Below are positions 49,361-61,059 of a stretch of 64,000 bases of DNA, piece after piece. The DNA comes from Moringa oleifera (lineage: Eukaryota; Streptophyta; Magnoliopsida; Brassicales; Moringaceae), in assembly GCA_021397835.1 (NCBI GenBank), contig JAJFZO010000742.1:2179001-2243000 (forward strand), given 5' to 3'. Position 1 is the stretch's first letter; every line of letters starts with the position of its first letter. The translations under genes and the position numbers were made by a program. Under the pieces are notes generated by a model. That model saw nothing but the letters and a program-made list of their open reading frames with translations, was not told the origin of the DNA and made no database searches.

Positions 49361-49979
49361 AAAAAAAAAGAAGGATCCTTTCCTGTTGGATTAGATCAAT
49401 TTATTTTTTATTTTATTTTTAAATACACTAATCATTAGTTAAAATAAATTTAATTTTAAAATAATTTAATTTTATTTAAATGCAATTACATATTAATAAT
49501 ATAATATTTTTAAATAATAAAAATAAAAAATCCTAATAATCTTTTTTCTTTTATAATTTTCATATGTTATGGAACTCTCCAGCTAACCAATTAAAATTCA
49601 TTGATGAGTAAAGTTTGTGATTTGATAGTTGCATACTGGAAACTAAGCATGGCAGCCAATTATCTTCACGTAAAGGAAGATTTCTTCCTAGTAGGTAATG
49701 GGCATTAAGCTTCTTACTTCAATATTCAAAAAAATAGAATTATATATATATATATATTCATTTATTTATTTTTGCTCCAATCATTTTGATTGATATTGGA
49801 TGATCTTTTCTTGAAGTCGTACTTGCAAAACAAAGAACAATTTTTCATTGTTGTAATTTCACCTTGGTTCTGGTCAACGAGATTCGGCCATTCGGGCATA
49901 ATAGAATCATCTTGATTTGCATTCTTTCTTTTCATTGTGTTTTGCATTTATTTTATTTTATTTATTATTCATTAACTTT
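49361..49979. other. AT-rich spacer with short TA repeat
   Basis: A TA microsatellite lies at about 49741-49758. A 61-codon minus-strand frame (49947-49762) has no recognised motif and is not claimed as a gene. Confidence 0.45.
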
Positions 49980-50910
49980 TTGTAATGGTTGAGGTTAGAG
50001 ATGATTTTCTCGAGGCTATTAATTTGTAGTTAGGTAGGAAAAATTATTTATACTATAGTTATGTGACAAAAAATTTCTGAAAAAGAAAAAATATATGAGG
50101 TTACATTACAGTTACTATGTGTAGACCTTATAATGAAAAAAAATCTCAGTTATATAGAATTATTGAATACTTGAGATACAAATCATTCGAAGATCATCAT
50201 TTGGGTTAACAATTCTATGGCGCATTCAATAAGTATTCAACCAGCAAAGTATGAGACTGTTAAAAAGGTCTAGGAACTTCTGGCAAAATTGTACACACAG
50301 TTTAACTTTACAAAATTATATCAATTACAAACTGATATGCGAGCCCTTTAACGTAACAACATAAGCATATAAGAATTCTACTTTGCTATGATGGATTTAG
50401 AGGATCAATTAACACTCACAGAATCATCAAAACTAAGGTATTCGCTTTTTATATTGTTCATAAAGAAGAACAATAATTAGTTGAGTTTTTAATGACCATT
50501 CATGATGATTTTGAAGGATTTTAAAGGACAATTTTACATTACAGTCCATTTTCCTTCATTGATTTAGTAGTCAATAAATTATTAGTTAAGAAGATACGTC
50601 TTAAATCTCATGTTAGAAAAAAATTATTTTGACTCCATGTATCTTTGTAACACCTCAAAAATTATCTACAAGTAATCAAAATCAACCATATGTAAGAGTT
50701 GCTCTTAACAAATATAGTTCTTGTAAGCAAAAAAGCCATTAGAAGGCTTAGTGTCCTAAATTATCAAACAAAGCAAAGAAGTAGCCCTATTAATAGTATC
50801 AACAATGCATAAGAGTTACTCTTGACAGATGTAGTTTTTGAAAACAAAAAGGTCATTGGAAGGGTCAGTGTCCCAAATTTTCAAACAAAGCAAAGTAGTG
50901 ACCCCACCAC
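49980..50910 (+). pseudogene. Second copia element: decayed gag with duplicated zinc-knuckle region
   Basis: Plus strand. 50035-50130 reads NYLYYSYVTKNF and GYITVT, matching the Asn-Tyr-Leu-x-Trp-Ser-x-x-Met-x-x-Phe-Leu-Lys plan of a copia gag. 50245-50430 reads KYETVKKV, ELLAKLYTQFNFTKLYQLQT, EFYFAMMDLEDQLTLTESSK. The knuckle region occurs twice (see 50692-50930); the second reads CSF, stop, KQKGHWKGQCPKFSNKAK. This family is different from the Sirevirus-like copies. Stops throughout. Confidence 0.7.
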
Positions 50911-50930
50911 CAATCCCATTTGCAACCACC
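50692..50930 (+). repeat. 118-bp tandem duplication of the gag zinc-knuckle region
   Basis: GTAAGAGTTGCTCTTAACA at 50692 recurs as ATAAGAGTTACTCTTGACA at about 50810. Both are followed by the same words: TATAGTT/TGTAGTT, AAGCAAAAA/AAACAAAAA, GTGTCC and CAAACAAAGCAAAG. Offset about 118 bp, with moderate divergence. Confidence 0.75.
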
Positions 50931-51700
50931 TAACTAGCAATCTATATGGAAGTCAATTAATTAATGACCTTAGTGGACTTCTAAGCCATTCCCATGTAAT
51001 ACTATAACTATTATTCCATCATTAGATCCAAAAATACTTGAACAATTTCAACAATTTCCTCTAATACAACCACATAACATGTTTGTATCCTCTCATATAA
51101 GTTTATCTTCCTCTACTGTTTCAAGTATATCTTCTTTAGTACGAGTCTTAGATTCTAAAGCTTCTTACCATATGTCATTTTATTTTCATCTTTCTTTTCC
51201 TTATCTATTGCATAATCTATGTCATTTATGACTATTGATGATACTGCTATGCCATTATCAAGAGTTGGTTTTTTTGTCACACCTTTTATTTCTCTTCCTA
51301 AAGTCTATCATATTTTTTATCTTACTTCAAACCTTGTTTCTGTTAAATAATTATGTGATTCTAGATACACTCTCATTTTTTCTTTTACTAGTTGTTATGT
51401 GTAAGACACACAATCCTAAAAGCTGATTAAAATAGGTAGTAGGCAAAAAGGACTTTACATTTTGGATTAGTTCCATATGCTAAATTTTTGTAACTTCTAA
51501 TGTTGATTTACCATTTTTTCGTTTGACTTAGTCATATTTTAGTTTTTATTTATATTATTCTTTTCTTAATCATGTTTCATCATCTCTTTTTTAAAGTTAT
51601 TAGATTTTACAGGAAAATTAGGAGATTTGAGAGTACATGACATTTTAGATTAGTGCAATTATAAACTGGCTAAATTTTTGTATTACTTTTTGAGAAAAGT
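50931..51700 (+). other. Decayed protease/linker region of the second copia element
   Basis: This lies between zinc knuckle and integrase, where protease is expected. No clear Asp-Ser/Thr-Gly motif was found. By position it belongs to the same element. Confidence 0.4.
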
Positions 51701-53097
51701 ATTTTATTTACTTGTGCACCATATGATCTTGTCAGTCTAACATTTGGAGACCTTCGGTTGTAACTACAAAAGGAAGGTTACAAAATTATATTTCTGTTAT
51801 CGATGATCCTACTCATTATTATTAGGTTTGTCTTATGAAACATTAATTTGACTATTTTACTATTTTCAAAAAAATTCAGACTTTTGTTAAAACTCAATAT
51901 TTTGTTATTATTAAATGTTTTCAATATGATTTAGGTGGAGAGTATACACTTATTGATTTTTGTAATTTACTTGCTTTTGATACAATTAGTCACTAAACTT
52001 CTTGCGTGGATAATCCCAACTTAAAAAGAGTTGTTGAAAGAAAATATAGGCATCTTATTGAGACTATTCATTCTTTCTTGTTATATACTATTGTTCATAA
52101 TGAATTTTAGAGTTCTTACAATGATTCATTTGATTAATAGGATTTCATCCAAATTAAACTCAAGACTATCACCTTTTAAAAATTTGTATGACTGTGTTCT
52201 TGATTATTCCTCTAGGCATGCGTTCGGTTCTTCATACTTTGTCTTTCAACTTCATGTTGAGCATACTAAATTATCTATAAATCTGCAATATATATATTTT
52301 TGAGTTATGGTAAAGGTCAAAAAAGCATCAATGTTATGATCCAACTGCTAAAAAATTATATGTATCTCGTCATGTGGTGTTTCTTGAGCATTTTTTTCTA
52401 TTCTATTCCTGCTAGTCCTCATGCCATAATTAGATCTGATCTCAAAATATATTGATCCTTTCACTCTTGATACAAATGACTCATTTATTATTTTACATGA
52501 ACTTACTGTCCCTTTAGATCATGATTCTTTTAATTTTGATATTGATAATTTAGCAAAACTATTATTATAATTTCTGTTAATATTACGATTATCCCACTCT
52601 TATTTACCTACCCTAGTATCTTCTAAGATTGTGGATCATCCTTGCTACCTATAATGTTTCGATAAGCCAACTAAACTATCAGATTTTATTTACTCTTGTT
52701 ATTCTAGTTTTTTTGTTCCTTTTTTAACTTTTATTCACCATCTTTCTAAGCTTTATCCTATAGAAAAACAATTCTTGATCCTTTGGTAATGGGCTATATG
52801 GTTGAGTAACTTACTACTTTAAATTAGACTTTTTACTTAGGCTTTAGTGCATTTTCTATCAAACAAATATATGATCAGATCTTTTTAAGTTTATGAGACT
52901 AAAACCAAATTTGATGGGTTTATGAAAGATACAAGGTTTGTTTGATAGGTAAAAGATATTCTTAAAAGTATGATTTGTATTTTGAAGAGACTTTTGTCCC
53001 TATTGCAAAAATAACTATAACTCACACTCTAGTTACAGTTAATTCCATTCGTGGGTGGCATATTTCTCAAATGGATATTAAAAATGCTTTAGTATAA
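51700..53097 (+). pseudogene. Second copia element: integrase and start of reverse transcriptase, truncated
   Basis: Plus strand. Integrase pieces in order: WRPSVVTTKGRLQNYISVID (51750-51810), YDLGGEYTLIDF (about 51930; family Arg-Thr-Asn/Asp-Asn-Gly-Gly-Glu-Tyr), ERKYRHLIETIHSFLL, HVEHTKLS near 52260 and YGKGQKSINVMIQLLKNYMY near 52310. Reverse transcriptase begins near 52985 with FEETFVPIAKITITHTLVTV and reads to GWHISQMDIKNALV at about 53094, then homology stops abruptly in unrelated DNA. The rest of RT, RNase H and both LTRs are missing, so this is a 5' fragment. Confidence 0.75.
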
Positions 53098-54500
53098 AAG
53101 AAATTTCTGCAAAGTATAGGGTTATCAATGGAAAAGATTCACTTTTATGACAATGAATGCATGATATACTAGAGTAATAACAGTAAACAAAGTTCTTATA
53201 AGTTTTGTGATCACACGATATAAAAGACAAAAACAAGGATCTAATAAACACAAAACAATTGCTCTATACAAAAAAAATGTATTATTTTGCTCTCAATCCA
53301 TGTTTATAAAGACTATATGCATTGGAAGCTACGACTAAGAACATGAAATGGCATGCACAACATGAGGTTAAAGATGGTGTCATGCGTCATTACTCTGGCT
53401 CTTCTACTTGATGCATTTAATTAATCTCATCCATCTTTTACTACTGAATGTAAAAACATCATATTAGATTTGGACACTGATGGATTTCAACCATTTGAGC
53501 AGTTAACACAATAGTACTCTTCATCGTCAGTAATAGTCACACCATATAACTTACCCCTTGGATATGCATGAAGAGGAAATGCATATTCCTAATTGTGATC
53601 ATTCCCAAACTGACAAATCTGAAAGGTAAGTTGGATATCTACTTGCAACTTTTGATAACAGAGTTACAAATATTGTGGAAGGTTAAGTTTCCCACATATG
53701 ATGTCTCTTACAAATAAAATTTTGTAACGAAAGTTATTTTTATGTGGACTGTCAGTGACTTCTTCCCCTACTCGATGTTATCTGGTAGAATATATCAAGA
53801 AGATTGACTTGTTCTTATTGTAAAGAAGATTCAAATGCATTCATCTTCCCAATAGACGTAAACAGTCTTAGTTTGATTATCATCATAAATTCTTATCTGA
53901 AAATCATCCATTTCGAAAGAATAAACTACATTCATTAAAAATAAAATAATGGGTTTCTACCCATATTTTTATCTATTAAAAATCGTTCAATCCAAATGCC
54001 AAAGTATAAAGCCAACCACTTTAAAATCTTATTTTTGTGCTTTAATTTACATCAAATGTTAAAAATTATGATGCAAAATTAGTTTAAAATCATGAAAAAA
54101 AAAACTTCAGTGTCTTGGCTAACAAGAAAAAAGAAAAGAAATAAGGAAAGATAGAGAAATGTGAGGGAAAATGAGTGTGATGGGAAAAGCTGGCTACAAG
54201 TACTTAAAGTGTTGTGCATGCCAGTAAAAGAGAGAGAGAATTTATATTAGCATTATATTAGCATTCATTTTACTTCCTAAAAATTGTTTGACCATCATAA
54301 TTAAAAAAAACTAAAAATATCTAACTTAATAATTTTAAATATTTTTTAAAAAAATTAAACTATTTTTAACAAATAACTCTATTTCAAATAAGTTTTTTTA
54401 TAAACATGCATATTTGGATATTATATATATAAATGTTTCTTTTTAACATGTCAATGGAAATTTTTTAAATAAATAAATTTAAGGCTTTCAAAAAACTTGT
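53098..54500. other. AT-rich spacer after the copia break, no gene recognised
   Basis: Starts at the abrupt end of copia RT. 53100-53800 is less AT-rich and might be a transposon or LTR piece, but I found no diagnostic motif. The remainder is low complexity. Confidence 0.4.
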
Positions 54501-54504
54501 AGCT

Positions 54505-54590
54505 TTTAGATTTCAATTAGATTATCCATCACAATAATATATATATATATATATATATTATTGTGAGGGATAATCTAATCCAAATCTAAA
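54505..54590. repeat. 86-bp hairpin repeat with TA core (MITE-like)
   Basis: The left arm 54505-54538 (TTTAGATTTCAATTAGATTA...) and the reverse complement of the right arm 54557-54590 match in 31 of 34 positions, separated by a TA-only core. Such a foldback could be a tiny MITE or a palindromic relic. No clear target duplication was assigned. Confidence 0.8.
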
Positions 54591-54599
54591 GATAAGAAC

Positions 54600-57500
54600 G
54601 ATATAAAAATATGATGTTGTTCTTAAATTCAAAACCTTCTCTATAATGATTACACCAAAGTCTTAAAGCTACTAAATTTTTTTCCAAAGTTTGAAATTCT
54701 ACCAAACTTCTTTCCTCTTTCCGATGTCTGATCTAATCAAGAAACCATAAAGTTAAATGTCGATACCATGTGCTTGTACAAAGTTCTTGATTATCTTTCT
54801 ACATAAATTAATTATTTATTTTACAACAAGTTTTTTATATTATATTTAAAAAATACAAAAAATTATATTATATTTTTAATTTAAAATTTAATATATTAAT
54901 TAAATTAATTATATATTTAATTTTTTAATTTTATTAAAGTAAAATATTAACTTAAATAATTATTAAAAAATTAAAAATATTTTTATTATCAAAATATCTC
55001 ATCAAATATATTTTATATTTTATTTTAAGCTTATTCTTTAATTTTGAATAGTTTTAATGTATAAATCGTTTTTTATGAATTTTTTAAAATTTCATATAAA
55101 ATTAAAAATATATTTATTTAATTTTTAAAAAAAATCTGAAATTTTTTATGGTGGTTGCTTGAATTTTTCTTATATTTTAAAAAAAATATATCAAATTTCA
55201 TTTTATAAAATTTTTATTATAAATATCTTAATTTTTAATTTTTAATATAAATTAAATTAAATTAAAACATTTAATATATAATTAATTCAATTTATATATT
55301 ATACAATAAAAAGTAAATATAATTTTTTTTCATATTTAATTTTAAAAGTAATTATATAAATTTTTTTATTAAATTCATTAATGAAATAATTTAATGGAAC
55401 TTTTTCACTTAATCATGTTTTCACTTTATAGTCACCTTTAAAATTCATGTAAATACAAAGAATTAAAAAGAAAAAAAGAGACTATACCGGAAAACTAGTG
55501 ATTTGTCAGAACTGAGGAAGATTTAGTGCTTCTCTGGTCATAATTTTTTTTAATACAAATTTGTTGTGTTAGGAAATTTGAACAAACTTCTATATCATAT
55601 CATTAATTTAATTAATTAATCGCTGTATTCAAGCCGCCTTCATAGTTAGGGTAGGCAGACCAGCTATACATGTAACTATAGATTTACTGTTTAGTAATGA
55701 TAATATATATATATATATATTATTAATTATTTAAAAATATAACATATCTTAAATTGAATAAAAAAGAAATTCTACATTAAGTCTGCATTTTAATTTTAAT
55801 TTTAATTTTATTGTATTAATTTATTTATTTACATTCAGTTTTGGGTTTCAACTAAATTAAATACTACTTTTTAGAAAATTTTGAAAATAACAAAAAAATT
55901 AGTTTATTGAAAAAAAAAATCATAGAAAAGATATCACATTTTTTCTCTCTTTTTTTTTTTTTCTGTATCAGTTCTTTCACTTGCTACTTTTCTTTTTTTA
56001 TGAATTCAAAATTACCCTAAAACATTCATAGTTTTTGAAAATAAAACTCAATTTAATTTTAATTAAAATTTTAAATATATAATTATATTTATTGATGAAG
56101 TAAAATTAAATTTAAAAACGAACTCAACATAATTTTTTCATATTTATCATATATGATACATATGTAAATTATATATATTATATATAATTGTCTTTTATAC
56201 TTTAATGAGAGAGAAACAAAAGCAACATAAGCCATTGAAAGTCAATAGAGAAGATATAAATGCGGAGAGCCATCCCTCTTAATGTGGTAGAAGATAAGGT
56301 AGGAGTCATTTTCAAGCACCAAACTTTATATTATAATCATAAAAGGTCAATTAATTAATCTTATGTTTACTATATAAAAAAAGTCATATTGCTGTTAAAT
56401 TATTTTTTAAGAAATTAATAATAAATTAAAAAAATTAGGTGACAAAACGAATTTGATATCAAGTCAAATGCCGTCCGATTGACGACGTATCGAAGGATCA
56501 ATCTAAATTTTTAACTTTTTGTAGAGTTTTTAAATTAAAAATTATAATAACATTTTAATAATTTATAATATAAGTAAAAATAAAAAAATTAAATTTAAAT
56601 TATTAAATTTATTATCTGTATTACAATAAATCAATAAAAAAAAATCCTTTGTCTTATATTGGGATATTGAGACACTTATAAAGTGAAACAGCTGGAGAAT
56701 TACGTGTGAAAGGTCCATAAGTCAGTCAATTCTCTCGGTCTTCCTTCCACCTGCCATGAATGTCAGTCTGTAATTCGCTCCAATGCAGCGCGTGGATGAC
56801 ACGGTCCTCAGTTTATTCCCCAAAGAACTTGAGGATTGAAAATATTACATCAACCAAGCATCTTCATTTAGGTGTCTATAGTAAGGATTTGGTAACTATG
56901 CACATCAATTGGTGGGTCCCCATGGTTTAATCCATAGCATATTCTTCCTTTTTCTTTTTTCGGGTGATCTCGTGATCATATTTTTTCTAATAATAATATG
57001 TTTATTTGATGTCACTAAATTTTATTTATTTTTTAATTTTATGTTAATTTTAATGTTATTTATATCATTAAATTGTGAATTTCATCATTATACTCTCTTT
57101 TTTTAGAGATTGTTGAACTCTTATTTTTCAATTATTAAAAAGTATTTTAAAATCTGTTTACGATATTAAAATTGAGTTCCATATTCTATAATTTAAGTAA
57201 AATAATCAACTTCTAACTTAATTAAAAATATATCAAAAAATATTTTTATTAAAAAATTTATTTGTCATGAAAAATATAATATCTGATTTTTTAAATTTTA
57301 TCTCAACAGATACACATACCATATATATTATATGATGATTTAAATTTAATAAATTATTAAATACATGGGTACAGTTTTAAAATTTCATATCATCCAAAAA
57401 CAATATAAATAAATGAAATTAAAATCCATCATATAAATGTATTTTATAAATAGAAAAATTTTAAAATAAATAATTCTTATAACATATATCAGATAAAAAT

Positions 57501-57640
57501 GATATAATGTTAATATTGGGCTAAACAAAATCAAAGATCAACAAAATGATTGAACTTTCTTCCAACCTTTCTTTTTATGCAAGTAAAGGTTAATTTATTG
57601 TACAAAACATGCTTGTTAGAATTACTATATTATTTTTCCC
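54600..57640. other. Very AT-rich spacer upstream of chitinase, no gene recognised
   Basis: Long runs of A/T with TA microsatellites (about 55703-55720). A less AT-rich patch at 56690-56870 contains CTCCAATGCAGCGCGTGGATG and could be a relict promoter or exon, but has no recognisable product. No RNA gene recognised. Confidence 0.45.
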
Positions 57641-57768
57641 CTTTTGCCCCTCCGTTGACAACAAGTCAGCGTTTGTTTCCCACGCTACAAGGTCGCGAGT
57701 GATGGTACGAATTCTCTTACTACAAGATTCATGCATGTAATATAGTGGAAGAAGTTAACGGCACCAAA

Positions 57769-57775
57769 AGCCGCC
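57769..57775 (+). promoter_or_regulatory. GCC box (ERF binding site) upstream of chitinase
   Basis: AGCCGCC, the exact core bound by ethylene-response factors. It lies about 480 bases before the chitinase ATG, in a locally GC-richer patch (57640-57840) of an otherwise AT-rich region. Class I chitinase promoters of other plants are known for GCC boxes. Confidence 0.65.
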
Positions 57776-58178
57776 GATGCGGACTCTTTTATCTTTCTTT
57801 GTTAACCTTGGGTTGGATTACTAGGGAAGGCGATCGACAATACAAAATCTAAGATTTGGCGTTGAATAAGTCTACTATTATTAATCAACATAATCTATAT
57901 GGTCATCATGTGATTAATTTCAACATAAATCATATTATTAGCGGATATCGTGTTAATCTTATTTATGTTACGTTATAAATATTATTTTTAAATTTTTATT
58001 TTTATAATATTTAAAAAACTTTTTCTTTTTTTTTGTAATATTACATATAAATACTGATATTATGCCAGTTAATTTTTTAATTGAGCTTTAAATGAGGTTC
58101 ATTACAAAATTCATATGGATAATATGAATTTTACAAATTGATTAAGATAAAAGAGGGAGATTCGTCTTGTCTCTCAAC

Positions 58179-58184
58179 TTGACC
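58179..58184 (+). promoter_or_regulatory. W-box (WRKY site) beside the chitinase TATA box
   Basis: TTGACC, a TTGAC[C/T] W-box, five bases upstream of the TATA element. It fits pathogen-induced control by WRKY factors. A hexamer can occur by chance; its position makes it more credible. Confidence 0.5.
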
Positions 58185-58189
58185 TCCAC

Positions 58190-58197
58190 TATAAATT
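58190..58197 (+). promoter_or_regulatory. TATA box of the chitinase gene
   Basis: TATAAATT, about 56-63 bases before the ATG, leaving a short 5' leader (CAACAAATCACTAATTAACC...) of the usual plant type. Confidence 0.75.
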
Positions 58198-58252
58198 AGC
58201 CATCTCACTCCATATGAACCCATCAACAAATCACTAATTAACCTCCCTGAAA

Positions 58253-59527
58253 ATGAAGTTCTGGGCATTCTTACTTTTCTCTCTTTTGCTGGGTATCTCA
58301 TCGGCTGAGCAATGCGGCAGGCAAGCTGGGGGTGCTCTCTGTCCAGGAGGCCAATGCTGTAGCAAGTACGGATGGTGCGGCACCACTGACGCTTACTGCA
58401 AAGACAGTTGCCAAAGCCAGTGCGGCGGGGGCGGTGGAGGTGGTGGTGGTGGAGGCGGTGGTGGTGCCCTTGGCGATATTATATCCAGGGCAAAGTTCGA
58501 TCAGATGCTTAAGCATAGAAACGACGGTGCTTGCCAAGGAAAGGGTTTCTACTCTTATGATGCTTTTATCAACGCTGCCAAGTCCTTTCCCGGCTTCGGC
58601 ACTACGGGCGATGCCACCGCTCGTAAAAGAGAAATCGCTGCTTTCTTCGCTCAGACTTCCCATGAAACTACCGGTTGGTTTCAGTCCTTAATTATCTGCT
58701 GAACTTTAAGTTAAAAGCTAAATCACCAGAGGATCATTCTGATTCTTCTTATTTGTACTAACGGAATGGTGGTTACGTGTGTTAAATGTATAGGAGGATG
58801 GCCAAGTGCACCTGATGGCCCGTATGCTTGGGGATATTGCTTCGTCAGGGAACAAAACCGCGGCACTTACTGCTCTCCTAGTTCCAAGTACCCTTGTGCC
58901 CCTGGAAGACAATACTACGGCAGGGGCCCTATTCAACTTTCCTGGTAAGCACACATGTACCCTTCCAGCTTTTTTAAAGAATCAGATTATTCTGTTGTTC
59001 TGAATTTCTCGTATATTCGCCAAGTAATTGGATTTAGTGAAACTAGATCCATCTCTCTATCCTTTCTTCCATGAAGAGAAAATTGAAAACTTTATATAAT
59101 GCGTAGGAACTACAACTATGGGCAGTGCGGGAAGGCAATAGGTGTGGACTTACTGAACAACCCAGACCTGGTAGCAACGAATGCAGTCATCTCCTTCAAG
59201 TCGGCCCTCTGGTTCTGGATGACTCCGCAATCCCCGAAGCCCTCCTGCCACGACGTGATCATCGGAAGATGGAAACCTTCGGGTGCCGACAAAGCGGCCG
59301 GGCGAGTCCCAGGGTACGGAGTGACCACGAACATCATCAACGGCGGACTGGAGTGTGGCAAAGGGTGGAACGCCCAGGTTGCAGACCGAATCGGGTTTTA
59401 CAAGAGGTACTGTGACATACTTGGAGTTGGATATGGCAACAACCTGGACTGCTACAACCAGAGGCCTTTCGGAAACGGAATAGGGTTGCTTGATGAGATT
59501 GCTTCATATGTTGAAGCTGTTGTGTAA
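58253..59527 (+). CDS. Class I endochitinase (hevein domain plus GH19), three exons
   Basis: Hydrolyses internal beta-1,4 links of chitin (fungal walls); defence protein. Exons 58253-58673, 58794-58944 and 59107-59527, introns 120 and 162 bp, all GT-AG; the joined frame is 330 codons plus TAA. Residues 1-18 are a signal peptide ([18 protein letters not shown]). Residues 19-57 are a hevein chitin-binding domain with all eight Cys (21, 30, 35, 36, 42, 49, 53, 57). The linker, residues 58-71, is 14 Gly in a row instead of the usual Pro/Thr/Gly mix. The GH19 domain begins about residue 73; Glu138 (SHETTGGW) is the general acid and Glu160 (CFVREQN) the second catalytic Glu, 22 residues apart as in the family. 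[17 protein letters not shown] and CHDVIIGRW are also present. The tail after [13 protein letters not shown] is [15 protein letters not shown], a hydrophobic extension like a vacuolar sorting propeptide. No lesions seen; likely functional. Confidence 0.95.
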
Positions 59528-59609
59528 GGTGAAAACTCCCAGTGGCGGAGTTGGTGTACGAGTGGCGACGCTGTGTCACTTTGTGGTTGTAAAATGAGAG
59601 ACTTAATAT

Positions 59610-59615
59610 AATAAA
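59610..59615 (+). terminator. Polyadenylation signal of the chitinase gene
   Basis: AATAAA (in TATAATAAAAACATG), about 83 bases after the stop codon, a normal position for a plant 3' UTR signal. Confidence 0.6.
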
Positions 59616-59619
59616 AACA

Positions 59620-61050
59620 TGACCACGTTAATTATGAAGTATACGTATTATATATTTACTATTACTAGGTATCTACTGAGTACAAGATTCTAACACCTAG
59701 GAGATATTATTTGATACCATCCATCAAATTATAACGTGTTTACTTATTAATTCATTTAATGAGAATTTTGGATAAATACAAAAATACTTTAAATTATATC
59801 ATGTTTTAATTTAAAATATTAAACCATTATTTTAATTTAATTATAATCATAATGTTTTAATTTAGTTCACTTCAAATTTTTATTTAAGAAATTATAAAAT
59901 TAATGATATATTGTTGTTAAAATATCTTTAAAATAATATAAATAAATTTTATAATCCATCTCAAGGTTAACCCTCAAATGTAAAGAATTTTCAATTCATT
60001 GGTTATTAATTTTTTAAGAATTTTGATAATTTAAAATTAAATATACATATAAATAAAAAAAATTTAATGGTAATTTAAACATGTGTTTATATTTGTAAAA
60101 ATTTTCAATCTAAAATTCATTGTATAAGTAGTTTTATTAGAATATTTAAATTTTTAAATTTTTTTAATAAAATTAAAATTAAATCAAATTGAAACATTAG
60201 ACATACAATTAAATTAATTCATATTTTTGCATTTCAATTAAAAATTTTAATTTAATCTTAATTAATTTTTTCTTTCATTAATAACATACGTTTAATTTTT
60301 GAGTCAATAAAATAAATCTTGTACTAAGTTGGAGTTTAATAGAGACTTCACTTTATCAGTTGATTGAATTTAATATTCAAAATTTTAATTTAAATCCAAT
60401 TGAACATAATTTTAAAATAAAAAATAAATTAAGAGATAAAATAGGAGAGATAATTTAAAGTGAGTTTTGTTAGCTTTTACTTTCTCTTCAGTAAATCAGT
60501 GTCTTTCCTTATTTTTAAATTATTTTAAAAAAAACTTTAAAATTTGCTAAATATGAACTCCAATGTGGTTTAAATTAAAAATTTTAAAGTAAAATTATAT
60601 CAATAAATACAACAAAATTTAAATTTTAAATATATGTAATATTAATTTTTTATATTAATTTTAATTTTTTTCTTATATTTTTATTCAATGAAAACAACAA
60701 GTTGAAATAATTTTCCCTTGAGAACGCGCTTCCCAAAAAAGAAAATGAGACCAAAAATTTTTTCAACCAATCTGAGTGCTTGTTGGTACTACTTAATTCA
60801 CGGGAACTCTTTGATCCATCATAACACTTTAAAAAAGGGGAAGCATTTGTTGACTACTCAAGGGATGAAATGATTTGGGTATTGCAATTTGACCATTTAA
60901 CTTTTGGGCTTTTTAAACACATTTAAGGCCAACATGTCCACGATTGTCTTTATCTTTTTTAGGTTGGCCTTGATTCTTATATGTGTGATCATAAACCCAA
61001 TAACCTCCTTGATGCTACTTTGGATACACACCTTTTAAGGTTAAACTTCA
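59620..61050. other. AT-rich spacer downstream of chitinase
   Basis: Low-complexity AT DNA to about 60680, then a somewhat less AT-rich segment without a recognised frame that probably belongs to the decayed gypsy element to its right. No gene seen. Confidence 0.45.
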
Positions 61051-61059
61051 TTCTTTATT

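Noticed and set aside
58298..58691. Long antisense and alternate-frame ORFs over chitinase exon 1
   Set aside because: Shadows of a GC-rich coding exon; the hevein/GH19 frame with its splice sites explains the region.
59116..59579. Antisense and alternate-frame ORFs over chitinase exon 3
   Set aside because: Shadow frames of the GH19 exon; no motif of their own.
4440..61050. Possible CRISPR arrays or bacterial-type operons
   Set aside because: No short direct repeats with regular unique spacers; the tandem repeats seen are adjacent duplications in a plant nuclear context.
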